Positions 15,836-24,355 of a stretch of DNA of 46,510 nt are shown here, one piece after another. The position numbers and the translations under genes were made by a program. Numbering within the stretch: the first letter of the stretch is position 1; every line of letters starts with the position of its first letter. The stretch covers positions 1-46,510 of the forward strand of contig NZ_CAMIFY010000015.1 of the NCBI RefSeq assembly GCF_946222985.1, given 5' to 3'. Origin of the DNA: an uncultured Corynebacterium sp. GTDB taxonomy: Bacteria; Actinomycetota; Actinomycetes; Mycobacteriales; Mycobacteriaceae. The notes beneath the pieces were generated by a model, which saw only the letters and a program-made list of their open reading frames with translations, was not told the DNA's origin and made no database searches.

Positions 15836-17521
15836 CTATCGGTCTGCGTCGGCGGCCGCGTCGGGGACCGGGCCCTGCGGGCCCTTCCAGCGCACCGGGC
15901 GCCGAACGTCCCCGTTGATTAGCCATCGCAATGCAAACCATGCGGCGAGCGTAACCGTTACCATCCATGGAATATCGTAAAACCGATTGTTTCCTCCCCC
16001 GGCAAAAGAAAGACAGAGGATCAGGGTCGCCAGGACGGTGCCCTGAACCAGCCAGCGGGGTGGCCGGAACGTGCCCATCGGGGTCAAAAGGCTGGCGTAG
16101 TACCAGGGCAGCGACACCGCGTTGAAGACCACGGCGACGCCGTAGGCGGCGACCATTCCGGCGATGTTGCGCCGGGGATGCTGGCGGAAGACGAACCAGC
16201 AGATGACCAGGCCGACGATCATGATCACCGACGACACCGTGCGAGTGACCTCGACGATCGCGTTGAAGGTCACCGAGTCGTCGATCCACGCCATGATCGC
16301 GGCGATGACGCCGGCGACGGCCGACGGCGCGGCGAGGGGGTTGATGACCTTGGTGTTGCCGCTGATCTCGGTCAACCAGCCCCACGACGATCCGGTGACG
16401 AGGGTGACCAGGGTCAGCGCCGCGACCATCAGGGCCGACATCGCGATGCCGTAGCCCAGCAGCGACGGCAGTCGCTTGACGACGTCGCCCCACCGCGGCA
16501 ATCGCCCACCGCGCGTGACGGCGATCCACACGAGGAACGGCAGCGCGATGACGGCGGTCGCCTTCAGCGACACCGCCACGCCCACGAGCACCGACGCCAC
16601 GACGGCGCCGCGCAGGCGCGGCATGGACAGACCGGCCACCAGCGCCAGGGAGACGAGTCCGACCATGATCGACTCGTTGTGCAGTCCCGCCACGAGGTGG
16701 AGCAGCACCAGGGGATTGAGGACGCCGAGCCACTGCGCCAGCGCCGGGTCGCCGCCGAGCTTGGCGGCGATGCGCGGCGCCGACCACGCGATGGCGAGGA
16801 ATCCGGCGATGCACAGGACGCGGAACAGGGCGACGCCGACGGAGATGTTGTCGCCGACGATCCGGGTGATGACTTCGCCGATGCCCAGGTGCAGGGGGCC
16901 GTAGGGCGTGGTGGTGTTGCGCCAATCGGCCGAGACCTCCAGCAGCATCGGCCCGGGGTTGGCGGCGGCGCCCTCGGTGTAGGGGTCGAATCCGTCGCGC
17001 ATCATGGCGCCCTGCATCAGGTACGAGTAGATGTCGCGCGAGAAGATCGGCGCGGCCACCGCCATCGGGATCAGCCACCACAGCAGAGAGCGGTTGAGGG
17101 CGTCGAGCCTCGTCGTCGCCGGCGCGCGGCCGTCGCGACGCGATGCATCGTGGGTCGCGCGTCCCTCCCAGATCAGGCGCCTGCCGGCGAGCAACCACGC
17201 GCCCAGCATGACGACGAGCCCGATCCAGATGAAGATCTCGAACAGGGCGAACCCGTGGCCGTAGGTGATCCACCCGAGGCCGAGAGCATCGACGACGCCG
17301 CCGCGATAGCGCGTCGCGCCCGCCCCGTAGGAGCCGAGGGCCACGAGCATGCCGCCCGCGAAGCCGAGCTTGGCGGGATCGGCCCACCAGCGGTCGCGTC
17401 GGGCACGCACGGCCGTGGCGTTGGCGGTGGAGACGGTGGTGGCGGAGCCGGAGGCAGCGGAGACGGCGGAGCCGGTGGCCCCGGAATCCGTGGCGCCCGT
17501 CCCGGTGACGGTGTCGTTCAT
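15836..17521 (-). CDS. mptA: Alpha-(1-6)-mannopyranosyltransferase MptA (GT-C membrane enzyme)
   Basis: Polytopic membrane glycosyltransferase of 561 residues that uses polyprenyl-phosphate mannose to extend the alpha-1,6-mannan backbone of lipomannan outside the membrane. I count about a dozen hydrophobic segments. The GT-C acidic motif in the first large loop is FSRDIYSYLMQGAMMRDGFDPY. The N-terminal 40 residues are Ala/Ser/Thr-rich and cytoplasmic. The start ATG at 17521 overlaps the stop of the CrtI-like gene (ATGA). The paralogue MptB is similar; the position beside idsA and pknL, as in M. tuberculosis, favours MptA. Confidence 0.88.
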   Translation of the reverse strand: MNDTVTGTGATDSGATGSAVSAASGSATTVSTANATAVRARRDRWWADPAKLGFAGGMLVALGSYGAGATRYRGGVVDALGLGWITYGHGFALFEIFIWIGLVVMLGAWLLAGRRLIWEGRATHDASRRDGRAPATTRLDALNRSLLWWLIPMAVAAPIFSRDIYSYLMQGAMMRDGFDPYTEGAAANPGPMLLEVSADWRNTTTPYGPLHLGIGEVITRIVGDNISVGVALFRVLCIAGFLAIAWSAPRIAAKLGGDPALAQWLGVLNPLVLLHLVAGLHNESIMVGLVSLALVAGLSMPRLRGAVVASVLVGVAVSLKATAVIALPFLVWIAVTRGGRLPRWGDVVKRLPSLLGYGIAMSALMVAALTLVTLVTGSSWGWLTEISGNTKVINPLAAPSAVAGVIAAIMAWIDDSVTFNAIVEVTRTVSSVIMIVGLVICWFVFRQHPRRNIAGMVAAYGVAVVFNAVSLPWYYASLLTPMGTFRPPRWLVQGTVLATLILCLSFAGGGNNRFYDIPWMVTVTLAAWFALRWLINGDVRRPVRWKGPQGPVPDAAADADR

Positions 17522-19188
17522 CGGACCGCGCCCCCGGTGAACCGATCCGCCGCCAACGCGCCGGAGAGCATCACGGTGGGCACGCCCACGCCCGGCACCG
17601 TGGTCGACCCGGCGAGCACCACGTTGTGCGGCAGTCGCGGGGAGAGGTTGCGGGGTCGGAAGGGGCCGGTCTGGCGGAACAGGTGCGCCAGGCCGAACGG
17701 CGAACCGTCGACCATGCCGCGTTCCTCCCACGTCGACGGCGTGTCGAGCCGTCCCACGTGCCAATGGTCGGTGATGCCGGTCATCCCGCGTTCCTCCAGC
17801 AGTGCGGTGACCTCCGCCAGGTGCGCCGGGCCGACGCGCTCCCAGTCGACGTCGGCGGAGGCGAGGTTGGGGCAGGGGGCCAGGACGCTGACCGGCTCCC
17901 ACTCGCGGCCGTCGGCGTCGACGACGATGCGATCCGGGCAGGTCACGGCGGGCCGGGTGATCAGCAGGGACGGGTCGGACATCAGCGATCCGCCCTTGGC
18001 TGCGGAGATCTCGCGGAACGTCCGGTCCCACGCCTCGCCGAAGGAGATGACGTGATGGCGATGCGGCCACCGCCGCGTCACGTCAACCGGCACCGCGCCG
18101 TGGGCGACCATCGCCGACGGCGACGACCGGGTGGGCACGACGCGCCGCCGGGGCGGGGCACCCGCGCCGGCGAGCCAGCCCTCGACGACGTGGAGGTCGG
18201 TGGTGGCGACGATGCCGTCGCAGGGGGTGGAGCCGCCGTCGTGAAGCACTGCGGTGACCCCCGTCCCGCAGTCGTCGACCGACAGGCCCGTGACCTCCGT
18301 CGACAGCAGCAGCGTGCCGCCGGCGTCGACGAACGCCGACGCCATGACCTCGGCCATCGCGCCCATGCCCGACCCCGTGCGCGAGGCCGTGGGGTAGTAG
18401 ACGCCCATGGTCGTGTCCATGTGCGCGATGCAGCCGTAGACCGCGCGGGCCTTGCGCGGCGCGACGCCGGCGTAGAGCGACTGGAAACTGAACACGCGCG
18501 CGAGCAACTCGTCGCCGAGCATCCCCTCCACGCGCTTGCCCAGCGACCCGAAGGCGCCGAGCTGGGCGAGATGGCCCAGGTCACCGGCCGTGCCCGCATC
18601 GCCGATCATGTCCAGCGGAGAGTCGAAGCTGGCCGACATGAAATGAGGGAAGGCCGAGGAGAACATCTTGGCCAGCCAATCGCGCATCTCCAGGTAGCCC
18701 TCGACGCGCGGCCGCGGATCATCGCCGCCGGCCTCGGCGAACCGCGTGATCTCGGCGGACATGCGCGAGGCGTCGCCGTAGACGTCGATGTCGCGGCCGT
18801 CGTGGAAGGTCGCGTGGTACGCCGGTGCGAGGCGGCGGATCGTGAATTCCGGGTCGACGTCGGAGATTCGCTTGCCGACGGCCGCCAGCGCCGAATCGAC
18901 GAGGGCGGGCATCGTCCACACCGTCGCACCCGTGTCCGGGCGGACGGTCACGCCGGCACCCGGGACGTCGACGTCCTCCGTGGCGCAGCGGCCGCCGACG
19001 TGATCGGCCGAATCCACCACCGTGACCCGATGACCGGCACCGATCAGATGCAGGGCCGCGGTGAGACCCGCCAACCCCGCGCCGATGACCGTGAGATCGA
19101 GACGGCCTTCCGCCGGCACGCGTCGTCGCGGACCCGGCACCGGCGACAGCGGCAGGAATTTCATGAAGGCGGGCTCGGGGTTCTGCAT
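17518..19188 (-). CDS. FAD-dependent oxidoreductase of the CrtI (phytoene desaturase) family
   Basis: 556 residues. The FAD-binding fold begins near residue 32 with TVIGAGLAGLTAALH and continues to the DSADHVGGRC block; the C-terminal part has the CrtI-type signature LAGSTTVPGVGVPTVMLSG. It probably dehydrogenates or saturates a carotenoid or other polyprenyl substrate. It sits between idsA (49 bp upstream) and mptA (4-base overlap), so the three form one transcription unit. No phytoene synthase or cyclase gene is in the window. The ATG at 19188 has GGGGA-like purines upstream; an internal ATG at 19164 is an alternative. The substrate is unresolved; a true carotenoid role would need partner genes elsewhere. 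Confidence 0.83.
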   Translation of the reverse strand: MQNPEPAFMKFLPLSPVPGPRRRVPAEGRLDLTVIGAGLAGLTAALHLIGAGHRVTVVDSADHVGGRCATEDVDVPGAGVTVRPDTGATVWTMPALVDSALAAVGKRISDVDPEFTIRRLAPAYHATFHDGRDIDVYGDASRMSAEITRFAEAGGDDPRPRVEGYLEMRDWLAKMFSSAFPHFMSASFDSPLDMIGDAGTAGDLGHLAQLGAFGSLGKRVEGMLGDELLARVFSFQSLYAGVAPRKARAVYGCIAHMDTTMGVYYPTASRTGSGMGAMAEVMASAFVDAGGTLLLSTEVTGLSVDDCGTGVTAVLHDGGSTPCDGIVATTDLHVVEGWLAGAGAPPRRRVVPTRSSPSAMVAHGAVPVDVTRRWPHRHHVISFGEAWDRTFREISAAKGGSLMSDPSLLITRPAVTCPDRIVVDADGREWEPVSVLAPCPNLASADVDWERVGPAHLAEVTALLEERGMTGITDHWHVGRLDTPSTWEERGMVDGSPFGLAHLFRQTGPFRPRNLSPRLPHNVVLAGSTTVPGVGVPTVMLSGALAADRFTGGAVR

Positions 19189-19237
19189 GGGGAGTGGTCC
19201 TCGTTCGGGCGATGGTGGGTGATGCGGTCCGGTCGGG

Positions 19238-20350
19238 TCACCGGGTGCGGGCGGTGGCGCGTCGGCCCATCTCGGCCAGCCGCGCGCGGTGCTCGTCGAC
19301 GATCGGCGCCGAGTCCAGGGCGGCCAGGCCACGGGCCGTCAACCGGTCGATCTCGGCCTCGATGAGCTCGTTGGCGCCCGACGCGTCGATGGCGTCGCGC
19401 ATCTCGTCGACGTCGGCGGGGCCGTCGACGCGGCCGAGCTTGTCGTCGAGGAGGCGCGCCCGCTCCGGGTCGGTGTCGCGCAAACGTGCCAGGGCGGTGC
19501 CGACGAGGACGGTGCGCTTGCCTTCGCGCAGATCGTCGCCCGCCGGCTTGCCCGTGACGGCCGGGTCTCCGAAGACGCCCAGCTGATCGTCGCGAAGCTG
19601 GAATGCGATGCCGATGTCGCGGCCGAACGCGCGGTAGGCGGCCACGACGTCGTCGCCGGCGCCGGCCAGCGCCGCGCCGATGTGGAGGGGACGTTCGATG
19701 GTGTAGGCGGCGGTCTTGTAGCGGTTGACCTTGTCGGCGACCTCGATGCGGTCGTCGCCCGACGCCTCGGCGGTGATGTCGAGCAACTGGCCGCCGAGGA
19801 CCTCCGTGCGCATCCGCCACCACGGCTCCCGCGCGCGATTGCGCGCCTCGTCGGAGAGACCGGAACCATGGAACATGTCGTCGGCCCAGGCCAGGGCCAC
19901 GTCACCGGTGAGGATCGCGACGGAATGACCGTAATGCTCGGCCGCTCCGCGCCACTCGTGCCGCCGGTGGCGGGCCTCGAAGACCTTGTGCACCGTCGGG
20001 TTGCCCCGGCGCGTCGCGGAGGCGTCGATGATGTCGTCGTGGATCAAGGCGCAGGCCTGGATGAACTCCAGCGCGCACACCGCGCGGAACACGGCCTCCG
20101 GGTCCTCCGCCGGGCCGTGGCGGCCGTCGGCCCCGCCGGCGCCGAGCCAGCCCGCCCAGGCGAAAGAGGGGCGCACCCGCTTGCCGCCTTCGAGGGTGAA
20201 GACCCGCAAAGCGTCGATGACCCGCGTGAATTCCTCGTCGATGTCGGCCACGACCTGCGCTCGGGCGTCGAAGAAGTCGGTCAGCGCACCCGTCACGGCG
20301 GACGGAATCTCCGACGGGGACATGCCCGGGTGGATCACTTGCTCTGCCAT
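19238..20350 (-). CDS. idsA: Polyprenyl (geranylgeranyl-type) diphosphate synthase
   Basis: 370 residues. Builds all-trans polyprenyl diphosphates from IPP and allylic diphosphates, giving precursors of carotenoids, menaquinone and polyprenyl phosphates. The first Asp-rich motif is HDDIID (105-109) and the second is in FQLRDDQLGVFGD; GKRVRPSFAW and the KTAAYTIERPL region are also typical. The residues before the first Asp-rich motif are ALEFIQACALI; product length is not clear from them. The ATG at 20350 is preceded by GAAAGGTG. It shares a 80-bp divergent promoter region with the MetF-like gene and is the first gene of the idsA-CrtI-mptA run. Confidence 0.93.
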   Translation of the reverse strand: MAEQVIHPGMSPSEIPSAVTGALTDFFDARAQVVADIDEEFTRVIDALRVFTLEGGKRVRPSFAWAGWLGAGGADGRHGPAEDPEAVFRAVCALEFIQACALIHDDIIDASATRRGNPTVHKVFEARHRRHEWRGAAEHYGHSVAILTGDVALAWADDMFHGSGLSDEARNRAREPWWRMRTEVLGGQLLDITAEASGDDRIEVADKVNRYKTAAYTIERPLHIGAALAGAGDDVVAAYRAFGRDIGIAFQLRDDQLGVFGDPAVTGKPAGDDLREGKRTVLVGTALARLRDTDPERARLLDDKLGRVDGPADVDEMRDAIDASGANELIEAEIDRLTARGLAALDSAPIVDEHRARLAEMGRRATARTR

Positions 20351-20416
20351 GCGGCACCTTTCGGAAGAATTCGACGCCATTCGGGGGCCGGGTCGAGCGC
20401 GACGGCGTTCCCCCAA

Positions 20417-20422
20417 TAAGAT
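20417..20422 (+). promoter_or_regulatory. -10 box TAAGAT of a probable leaderless promoter
   Basis: TAAGAT ends 8 bases before the ATG at 20431, with no Shine-Dalgarno sequence between. Confidence 0.6.
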
Positions 20423-20430
20423 AACCGGTC

Positions 20431-21417
20431 ATGTCCGACTTCCCGCCACCCGCGGTGGGCCGCCAGGTTCCGGTCCGCCGAGCGCTGACCCTGCCGAGCC
20501 CCGGCCCCGTCCCGTTCTCCGTCGAGTTCATGCCGCCGCGGGATGATGCGGCCGAACTGCGACTGCTGCGGGCGGCCGAGGCCTTCCACGACCTCGGCGC
20601 GGCGTTCGCGTCCGTGACCTACGGCGCCGGCGGCTCCTCGCGCGATCGCACGCTGCGCATCGCCGAGCGCGTGTCCCGGCAGCCGCTGACGACGTTGGCG
20701 CACCTGACCCTGGTGGGACACACCAGAGACGAACTCCGGACGATCCTGCGGTCCTACCTGGATCGCGGGCTGACCAACCTGCTGGTGCTGCGCGGGGATC
20801 CGCCCGGGGACCCGCTGGGGGAGTGGACGCCGACCGAAGGTGGTCTCAGCTACGCCTCCGAACTCATCGAACTGATCCGGGAGGCGGATGAATTCGCCGA
20901 CTTCGAAATCGGCATCGCGTCCTTCCCCGAGGGGCATTTCCGCGCCGCCGACGTCGAGGCCGACACCAGGTACACCCTGGCGAAACTGCGCGCCGGCGCC
21001 GAGTACTCGATCACGCAGATGTTCTTCGACGTCGAGCACTACCTCCGCCTGCGCGATCGTCTCGCCGCCGCGGATCCGGAACAGGGCGCCAAGCCGATCA
21101 TTCCGGGCCTGATGCCGATCACGTCGATGCGATCGGTGCGCCGCCAGGTGGAGCTGTCGGGTTCGCAATTGCCGCGTGCCCTCGAGGACCGGTTGCTGCG
21201 CGCCGCCGGCGGCGACGAGGACGCCAATCGCGACGAGGTGCGCAAGGTCGGCATCGAGGTCTCGACGGAGATGGCCGAACGCCTGATCTCCGAAGGAGCC
21301 CCCGGCCTGCATTTCATGACCCTCAACTTCGCCCGCGCCACGCAGGAGGTCCTGCACAACCTCGGCATGGCCCCCGCGTGGGGAACCGGACAGGACATGT
21401 TGCGCAGCGGATTCTGA
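20431..21417 (+). CDS. metF: 5,10-Methylenetetrahydrofolate reductase (MetF family)
   Basis: 328 residues. Predicted to reduce methylene-THF to methyl-THF for methionine synthesis using FAD and NAD(P)H. The TIM-barrel motifs are visible: FSVEFMPPRDD (strand 1 with the catalytic Glu), FASVTYGAGGS, LAHLTLVGHTRDEL, LLVLRGDPPGD, IGIASFPEGH, ITQMFFD and PGLHFMTLN. Length is normal for bacterial MetF (290-330). In M. tuberculosis the protein at this position (Rv2172c) is a divergent MetF-like reductase, but the present sequence keeps the standard motifs, so I retain the metF name. Its stop is 18 bp from the convergent lppM stop. Confidence 0.9.
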   Translation: MSDFPPPAVGRQVPVRRALTLPSPGPVPFSVEFMPPRDDAAELRLLRAAEAFHDLGAAFASVTYGAGGSSRDRTLRIAERVSRQPLTTLAHLTLVGHTRDELRTILRSYLDRGLTNLLVLRGDPPGDPLGEWTPTEGGLSYASELIELIREADEFADFEIGIASFPEGHFRAADVEADTRYTLAKLRAGAEYSITQMFFDVEHYLRLRDRLAAADPEQGAKPIIPGLMPITSMRSVRRQVELSGSQLPRALEDRLLRAAGGDEDANRDEVRKVGIEVSTEMAERLISEGAPGLHFMTLNFARATQEVLHNLGMAPAWGTGQDMLRSGF

Positions 21418-21435
21418 CGGCGTGACGGCGCCGGG

Positions 21436-22119
21436 TCAGTCCCTCATGTCGTGATCGCGGCGCGCCCAGAGGAACACCAGCAACGCCGCCAAGACGCCGA
21501 CGGCGGCGGCGATGCCGGCCCACAGCAGCAGCTGATCGCGGTCGGTGCTGCCCGCGGGCGCCGTCGCCCAGAACGTTGTGTCGCGGCCGCCGTCCATCGT
21601 CCAGCGGACCGTGTCACCGCCGTCGACGGTGCCGTTGGTGCCGGTGACCGGAGAGGGGAAGGCGATGGCCAAGGTGACCCGCGAATCCGGGAAACGGGTC
21701 AGCGATGCTTTTCCGTCCACCGACACCTGGTTGCCGCCGATGCGTTCGAGGGAAAGATCGAAGGAGTCGCCCGCGGCTTCGTCGACGAGATCGCCGACCT
21801 CGTCGAAGGTGAGGTCCTTGATCGTGTAGGTCGCGGTGCGCTCCTCGCCCGAGTCGTCGCGCGCGACGGTCACCCCGTCGGCGAAAGCTTCGGGCACCTC
21901 CCATGCCGAGGCCCGTTGCTCGGCCGTTTTGGGTTGGGAGACGTACACGGTCCCGTTGACGCGATCCGAACCGGTGATGCTCAAGCCCGCGTCGGCGGTG
22001 AAGCATCCCGACAGCGCCAAGGTCGGAACCAGGACGGCGGTCGCGGCGAGACCCCGCCACCGTGCGTGGACGGAACGCGTGGCGACCGCTTCGTCCATGG
22101 GGCGTTCATCGGTGGTCAT
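21436..22119 (-). CDS. lppM: LppM-family lipoprotein (DUF3153)
   Basis: 227 residues. The lipobox LALSGC puts the lipid-modified Cys at residue 39; a second hydrophobic segment (about 197-220) near the C-terminus followed by RRDHDMRD makes it a two-anchor membrane protein. The central domain (about 45-185) is beta-rich. LppM in M. tuberculosis occupies the same place and has been linked to phagosome interaction and phosphoinositide binding; the role in a corynebacterium is unknown. The ATG at 22119 overlaps the stop of the GNAT gene (ATGA), so they are co-translated. Confidence 0.85.
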   Translation of the reverse strand: MTTDERPMDEAVATRSVHARWRGLAATAVLVPTLALSGCFTADAGLSITGSDRVNGTVYVSQPKTAEQRASAWEVPEAFADGVTVARDDSGEERTATYTIKDLTFDEVGDLVDEAAGDSFDLSLERIGGNQVSVDGKASLTRFPDSRVTLAIAFPSPVTGTNGTVDGGDTVRWTMDGGRDTTFWATAPAGSTDRDQLLLWAGIAAAVGVLAALLVFLWARRDHDMRD

Positions 22120-22784
22120 GGCTGACTGTGTCCTTCGGATCGGTTCGGCCGCAGCGGAGTGCTCTCGTCGTCGTCCGAACGGTGCTCCGGGAGGGGCAGC
22201 GGCGCGCCCAGTACGGAGAACGGGCGCGAATCGCCGGCGAAATGAAAGTCGCGGAGGACGTCGGTGAATCCCAGGCGACGGTAGAGGCGCCACGCTCGAT
22301 TGTCCTCGTCGGGGACTTCCGGGGTGGACAACAGCACCCGGGATTCCGAACGTCCTTTCATCAGCTCGATCAGCAGGCGTTCGCCGAGGCGGGAACCTTG
22401 ATGCGTCGGGTCGACGTGGATCTCGGAGAGCTCGACGTAATCGCCGAGGATCGACGTGGCTTCTTCGAGCGGGGTGCGGCGTCCGGCCAATCCGGCGCGC
22501 ACCTGGATGTGCCACCACTGCGCGGGCGTGCCCGAATGGCAGTAGGCGACTCCCGCGAGCGGGCACGAAAGATCCGACAGGGCCGCCGTCGGGGTCATGT
22601 CCTCCGGGTGCGCGACCGCCGCAACCGCCGCCCAACCCGGCTCGTGGCGGGCCTTGGCCCACGCCACCACGCGCGAATCGATTATCGCCGGGTCGTAGCC
22701 CATCGCCCCCACGTAGAGGGAGACGGCCTCGTGGAGCCGGAGCCGGAACATCGGTTCCGGCATGGGGAGGACGCTGTATCGCAC
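22116..22784 (-). CDS. GNAT-family N-acetyltransferase (Rv2170 type)
   Basis: 222 residues. The acetyl-CoA-binding region is ELSEIHVDPTHQGSRLGERLL (motif A, Q/RxxGxG/A variant), and motif B is NRAWRLYRRLGF. The N-terminal 60 residues are extra to the GNAT fold. By position it corresponds to Rv2170, reported as a lysine/protein or metabolite acetyltransferase; the substrate here is unknown. The GTG start at 22784 has a TAAGCT -10 box 6 bases upstream and no Shine-Dalgarno sequence, so it is likely a leaderless start of a two-gene transcript with lppM. Confidence 0.86.
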   Translation of the reverse strand: MRYSVLPMPEPMFRLRLHEAVSLYVGAMGYDPAIIDSRVVAWAKARHEPGWAAVAAVAHPEDMTPTAALSDLSCPLAGVAYCHSGTPAQWWHIQVRAGLAGRRTPLEEATSILGDYVELSEIHVDPTHQGSRLGERLLIELMKGRSESRVLLSTPEVPDEDNRAWRLYRRLGFTDVLRDFHFAGDSRPFSVLGAPLPLPEHRSDDDESTPLRPNRSEGHSQP

Positions 22785-22790
22785 CCGTTC

Positions 22791-22796
22791 AGCTTA
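22791..22796 (-). promoter_or_regulatory. -10 box TAAGCT of a probable leaderless promoter (GNAT-lppM)
   Basis: TAAGCT on the minus strand ends 6 bases before the GTG at 22784. Confidence 0.6.
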
Positions 22797-22874
22797 ACCA
22801 TCCCGTCCGATCGCCGAGGCAACCATGCGTGCGGACCGACGAGCGGACGCTCTGGCGCGACGACCGAACGAACG

Positions 22875-22890
22875 TCGAACGAATGTTCGA
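22875..22890. promoter_or_regulatory. LexA (SOS) box
   Basis: TCGAACGAATGTTCGA matches the actinobacterial SOS box TCGAAC-N4-GTTCGA in every fixed position; it overlaps a second palindrome ATGTTCGAACAT (22883-22894). It lies between the GNAT gene (minus strand) and the HEPN gene (plus strand). A plausible -10 box TAATGT for the plus-strand gene is at 22922-22927, which makes the HEPN gene the likelier target. Confidence 0.85.
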
Positions 22891-23047
22891 ACATCGGGCA
22901 AGGGGGATCCGGGTCGACCCCTAATGTTCGGGTCATCGCGAAGGCGATGGCGGAAGCCGGTGGTGCGGTCGACGTCGACATGGTGATCGAAGAGCGACTC
23001 CGGAAGTGGTGCCGGTGTCGCGGAGCAAGGAAGGAAGGAGAAGTCGG

Positions 23048-23467
23048 ATGGCACGGATCAATCAAGGGGGAGTCGCACGGGTGGCGCCGGCGGGCGTGTC
23101 GGAGCAGGCCGTCTCCTTCCTGGGGCGGGCGTCGGCGCTGTTGGCGCACGCGCGAACGGCGGAGCCGGCCGACCGGTTGACGTTGTCGTATCAGGCCGCG
23201 CTGCGTGTGGCGGGTGCGGTGTTGGCGGAGCATCCGGGTCGCCGGCGCAAGGCGGACCAGGGGGCGTGGGCCCGAATCCGCAGGCATGCGCCGGAGTACG
23301 CGGGCTGGGCGGCTCGGTTCGAGGACGTGTCGCCGGTGCACGAGGATCTCCGGTTGGGGTTCCGGCGGCGCGTCGACGAACTCGAGGCGCGCCGGGTCCA
23401 GGCGATCGCGTCGGAGTTTCTGGCGGAGGTGGAAGCCGATTTCGGAATGCTGGCCGGCGTGGCGTAG
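23048..23467 (+). CDS. SAV_6107-type HEPN domain protein
   Basis: 139 residues, mostly helical, matching the small actinobacterial HEPN-like family by the pattern ADRLTLSYQAALRVAGAVLAE and the later YAGWAARFEDVSP. HEPN proteins are often RNases of toxin or stress systems; the usual R-X4-6-H active site is not clear here (only ARIRRH is similar), so activity is unproven. The ATG has a strong GGAAGGAG sequence a few bases upstream; the longer upstream frame is not needed. It is alone on the plus strand between the LexA box and the DUF3040 gene. No antitoxin-like partner is adjacent. Confidence 0.75.
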   Translation: MARINQGGVARVAPAGVSEQAVSFLGRASALLAHARTAEPADRLTLSYQAALRVAGAVLAEHPGRRRKADQGAWARIRRHAPEYAGWAARFEDVSPVHEDLRLGFRRRVDELEARRVQAIASEFLAEVEADFGMLAGVA

Positions 23468-23507
23468 GTGTCGCGGCGAGGTGGTGGTTCGCGGGTGTGC
23501 GCGTGCG

Positions 23508-23513
23508 TACACT
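23508..23513 (+). promoter_or_regulatory. Possible -10 box TACACT for the DUF3040 gene
   Basis: TACACT lies 41 bp after the HEPN stop and would give a leader of about 195 bases before the DUF3040 start. Confidence 0.4.
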
Positions 23514-23539
23514 GGCTCGCACGAGGAGTGATTTTCCGT

Positions 23540-23715
23540 GGATCGTCGACGATCCTCGAAGAATTGCCCGCCAATCGCCCGACGCCACGCGGATTCGGGA
23601 ACAAAAACGGCTTTTCGGCCGTTGAACATCGTGAGCGGCCCGAGTGGTCGCGTTGCCGTGGAAAACACGGCACCACGAACATCGACTAGCCCGACCATGT
23701 GTCAGGGGAGGAACC
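23540..23715 (+). promoter_or_regulatory. Structured leader of the DUF3040 gene
   Basis: It contains the perfect 16-bp palindrome GGATCGTCGACGATCC (23540-23555), a hairpin AACGGC-loop-GCCGTT (23606-23623) and a hairpin TGCCGTG-GAAAA-CACGGCA (23654-23672). The second hairpin has a compact purine loop. I do not recognise a known RNA family; the hairpins could be a terminator for the HEPN gene or a leader element. Confidence 0.4.
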
Positions 23716-24132
23716 ATGGGACTTTCCGAGCAGGAACAGAGGATGCTCGCCGAGATCGAATCGGCCCTCTACGCGGAGGATCCGAAGTTCGGTTCCGCCA
23801 TGTCCGGAAAGTCGATGGGGATGAGCTCCGAGGGCTCCGCCCGCGGTTTCTCCCCGCGCGTGATCGCCATCATCGGCGTCGGGCTGCTTCTTCTCATCGG
23901 CGGCATGGCGCTCGCCCAGACCAGTCTGTGGTTCCTGGCCCTGAGCATCGTCGGCTTCCTCGCGATGTTCGGTGCCGGCGTGTGGGCCCTGACGGGCAGC
24001 AACGAGGATCCCAAGCTCGTGGCCGTCGGCTCCAAGGGTGATCGCGGCGCCAAGTCGAAGAAGCCCAAGCGACAGGGTCCCGCCGGTGGCGGACTCGAGG
24101 ATCGCTTCCGAGACCGCTTCCAGGGGCGATGA
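23716..24132 (+). CDS. DUF3040 small membrane protein
   Basis: 138 residues with a DUF3040 N-terminus (MGLSEQEQRMLAEIESALYAEDPKF), two adjacent transmembrane segments (about 55-72 and 76-92), and a basic, disordered C-terminal tail rich in Lys, Arg and Gly. The function of this actinobacterial family is unknown. Its place just upstream of mraZ is conserved in Corynebacterium and Mycobacterium, which suggests a cell-envelope or division link, but that is inference. The ATG has GGGGAGGAA upstream. A terminator hairpin follows about 100 bp after the stop. Confidence 0.82.
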   Translation: MGLSEQEQRMLAEIESALYAEDPKFGSAMSGKSMGMSSEGSARGFSPRVIAIIGVGLLLLIGGMALAQTSLWFLALSIVGFLAMFGAGVWALTGSNEDPKLVAVGSKGDRGAKSKKPKRQGPAGGGLEDRFRDRFQGR

Positions 24133-24232
24133 GCCCCGCGGGCACCTAGTGCCTGCAACGTGGGCGTCCGCCGGCTCGCTGGCCCGCCGGCCCGTGGGCC
24201 AGGTGAGGGGCGAGCCCCACTGAACGACATCC

Positions 24233-24264
24233 AACCGCTCCGGATTTTTCCGGGGCGGTTCTTT
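24233..24264 (+). terminator. Hairpin terminator after the DUF3040 gene
   Basis: AACCGCTCCGGA pairs with TCCGGGGCGGTT (one G-U wobble) across a 4-base T loop, followed by CTTTCG. It separates the DUF3040 gene from the mraZ leader. Confidence 0.75.
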
Positions 24265-24355
24265 CGTGCGCCCGCATCGATCGCCACGCGCCATCGGGTC
24301 GGCCGCCGCACCTCACCCGTTCATCCCCACTGCGCCCACCGCCCACTTGGCCCCG

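Noticed and set aside
22924..22986. Short open frame (20 codons) after the LexA box
   Set aside because: No ribosome-binding site, no conservation evidence, Arg/Ser composition typical of random frames.
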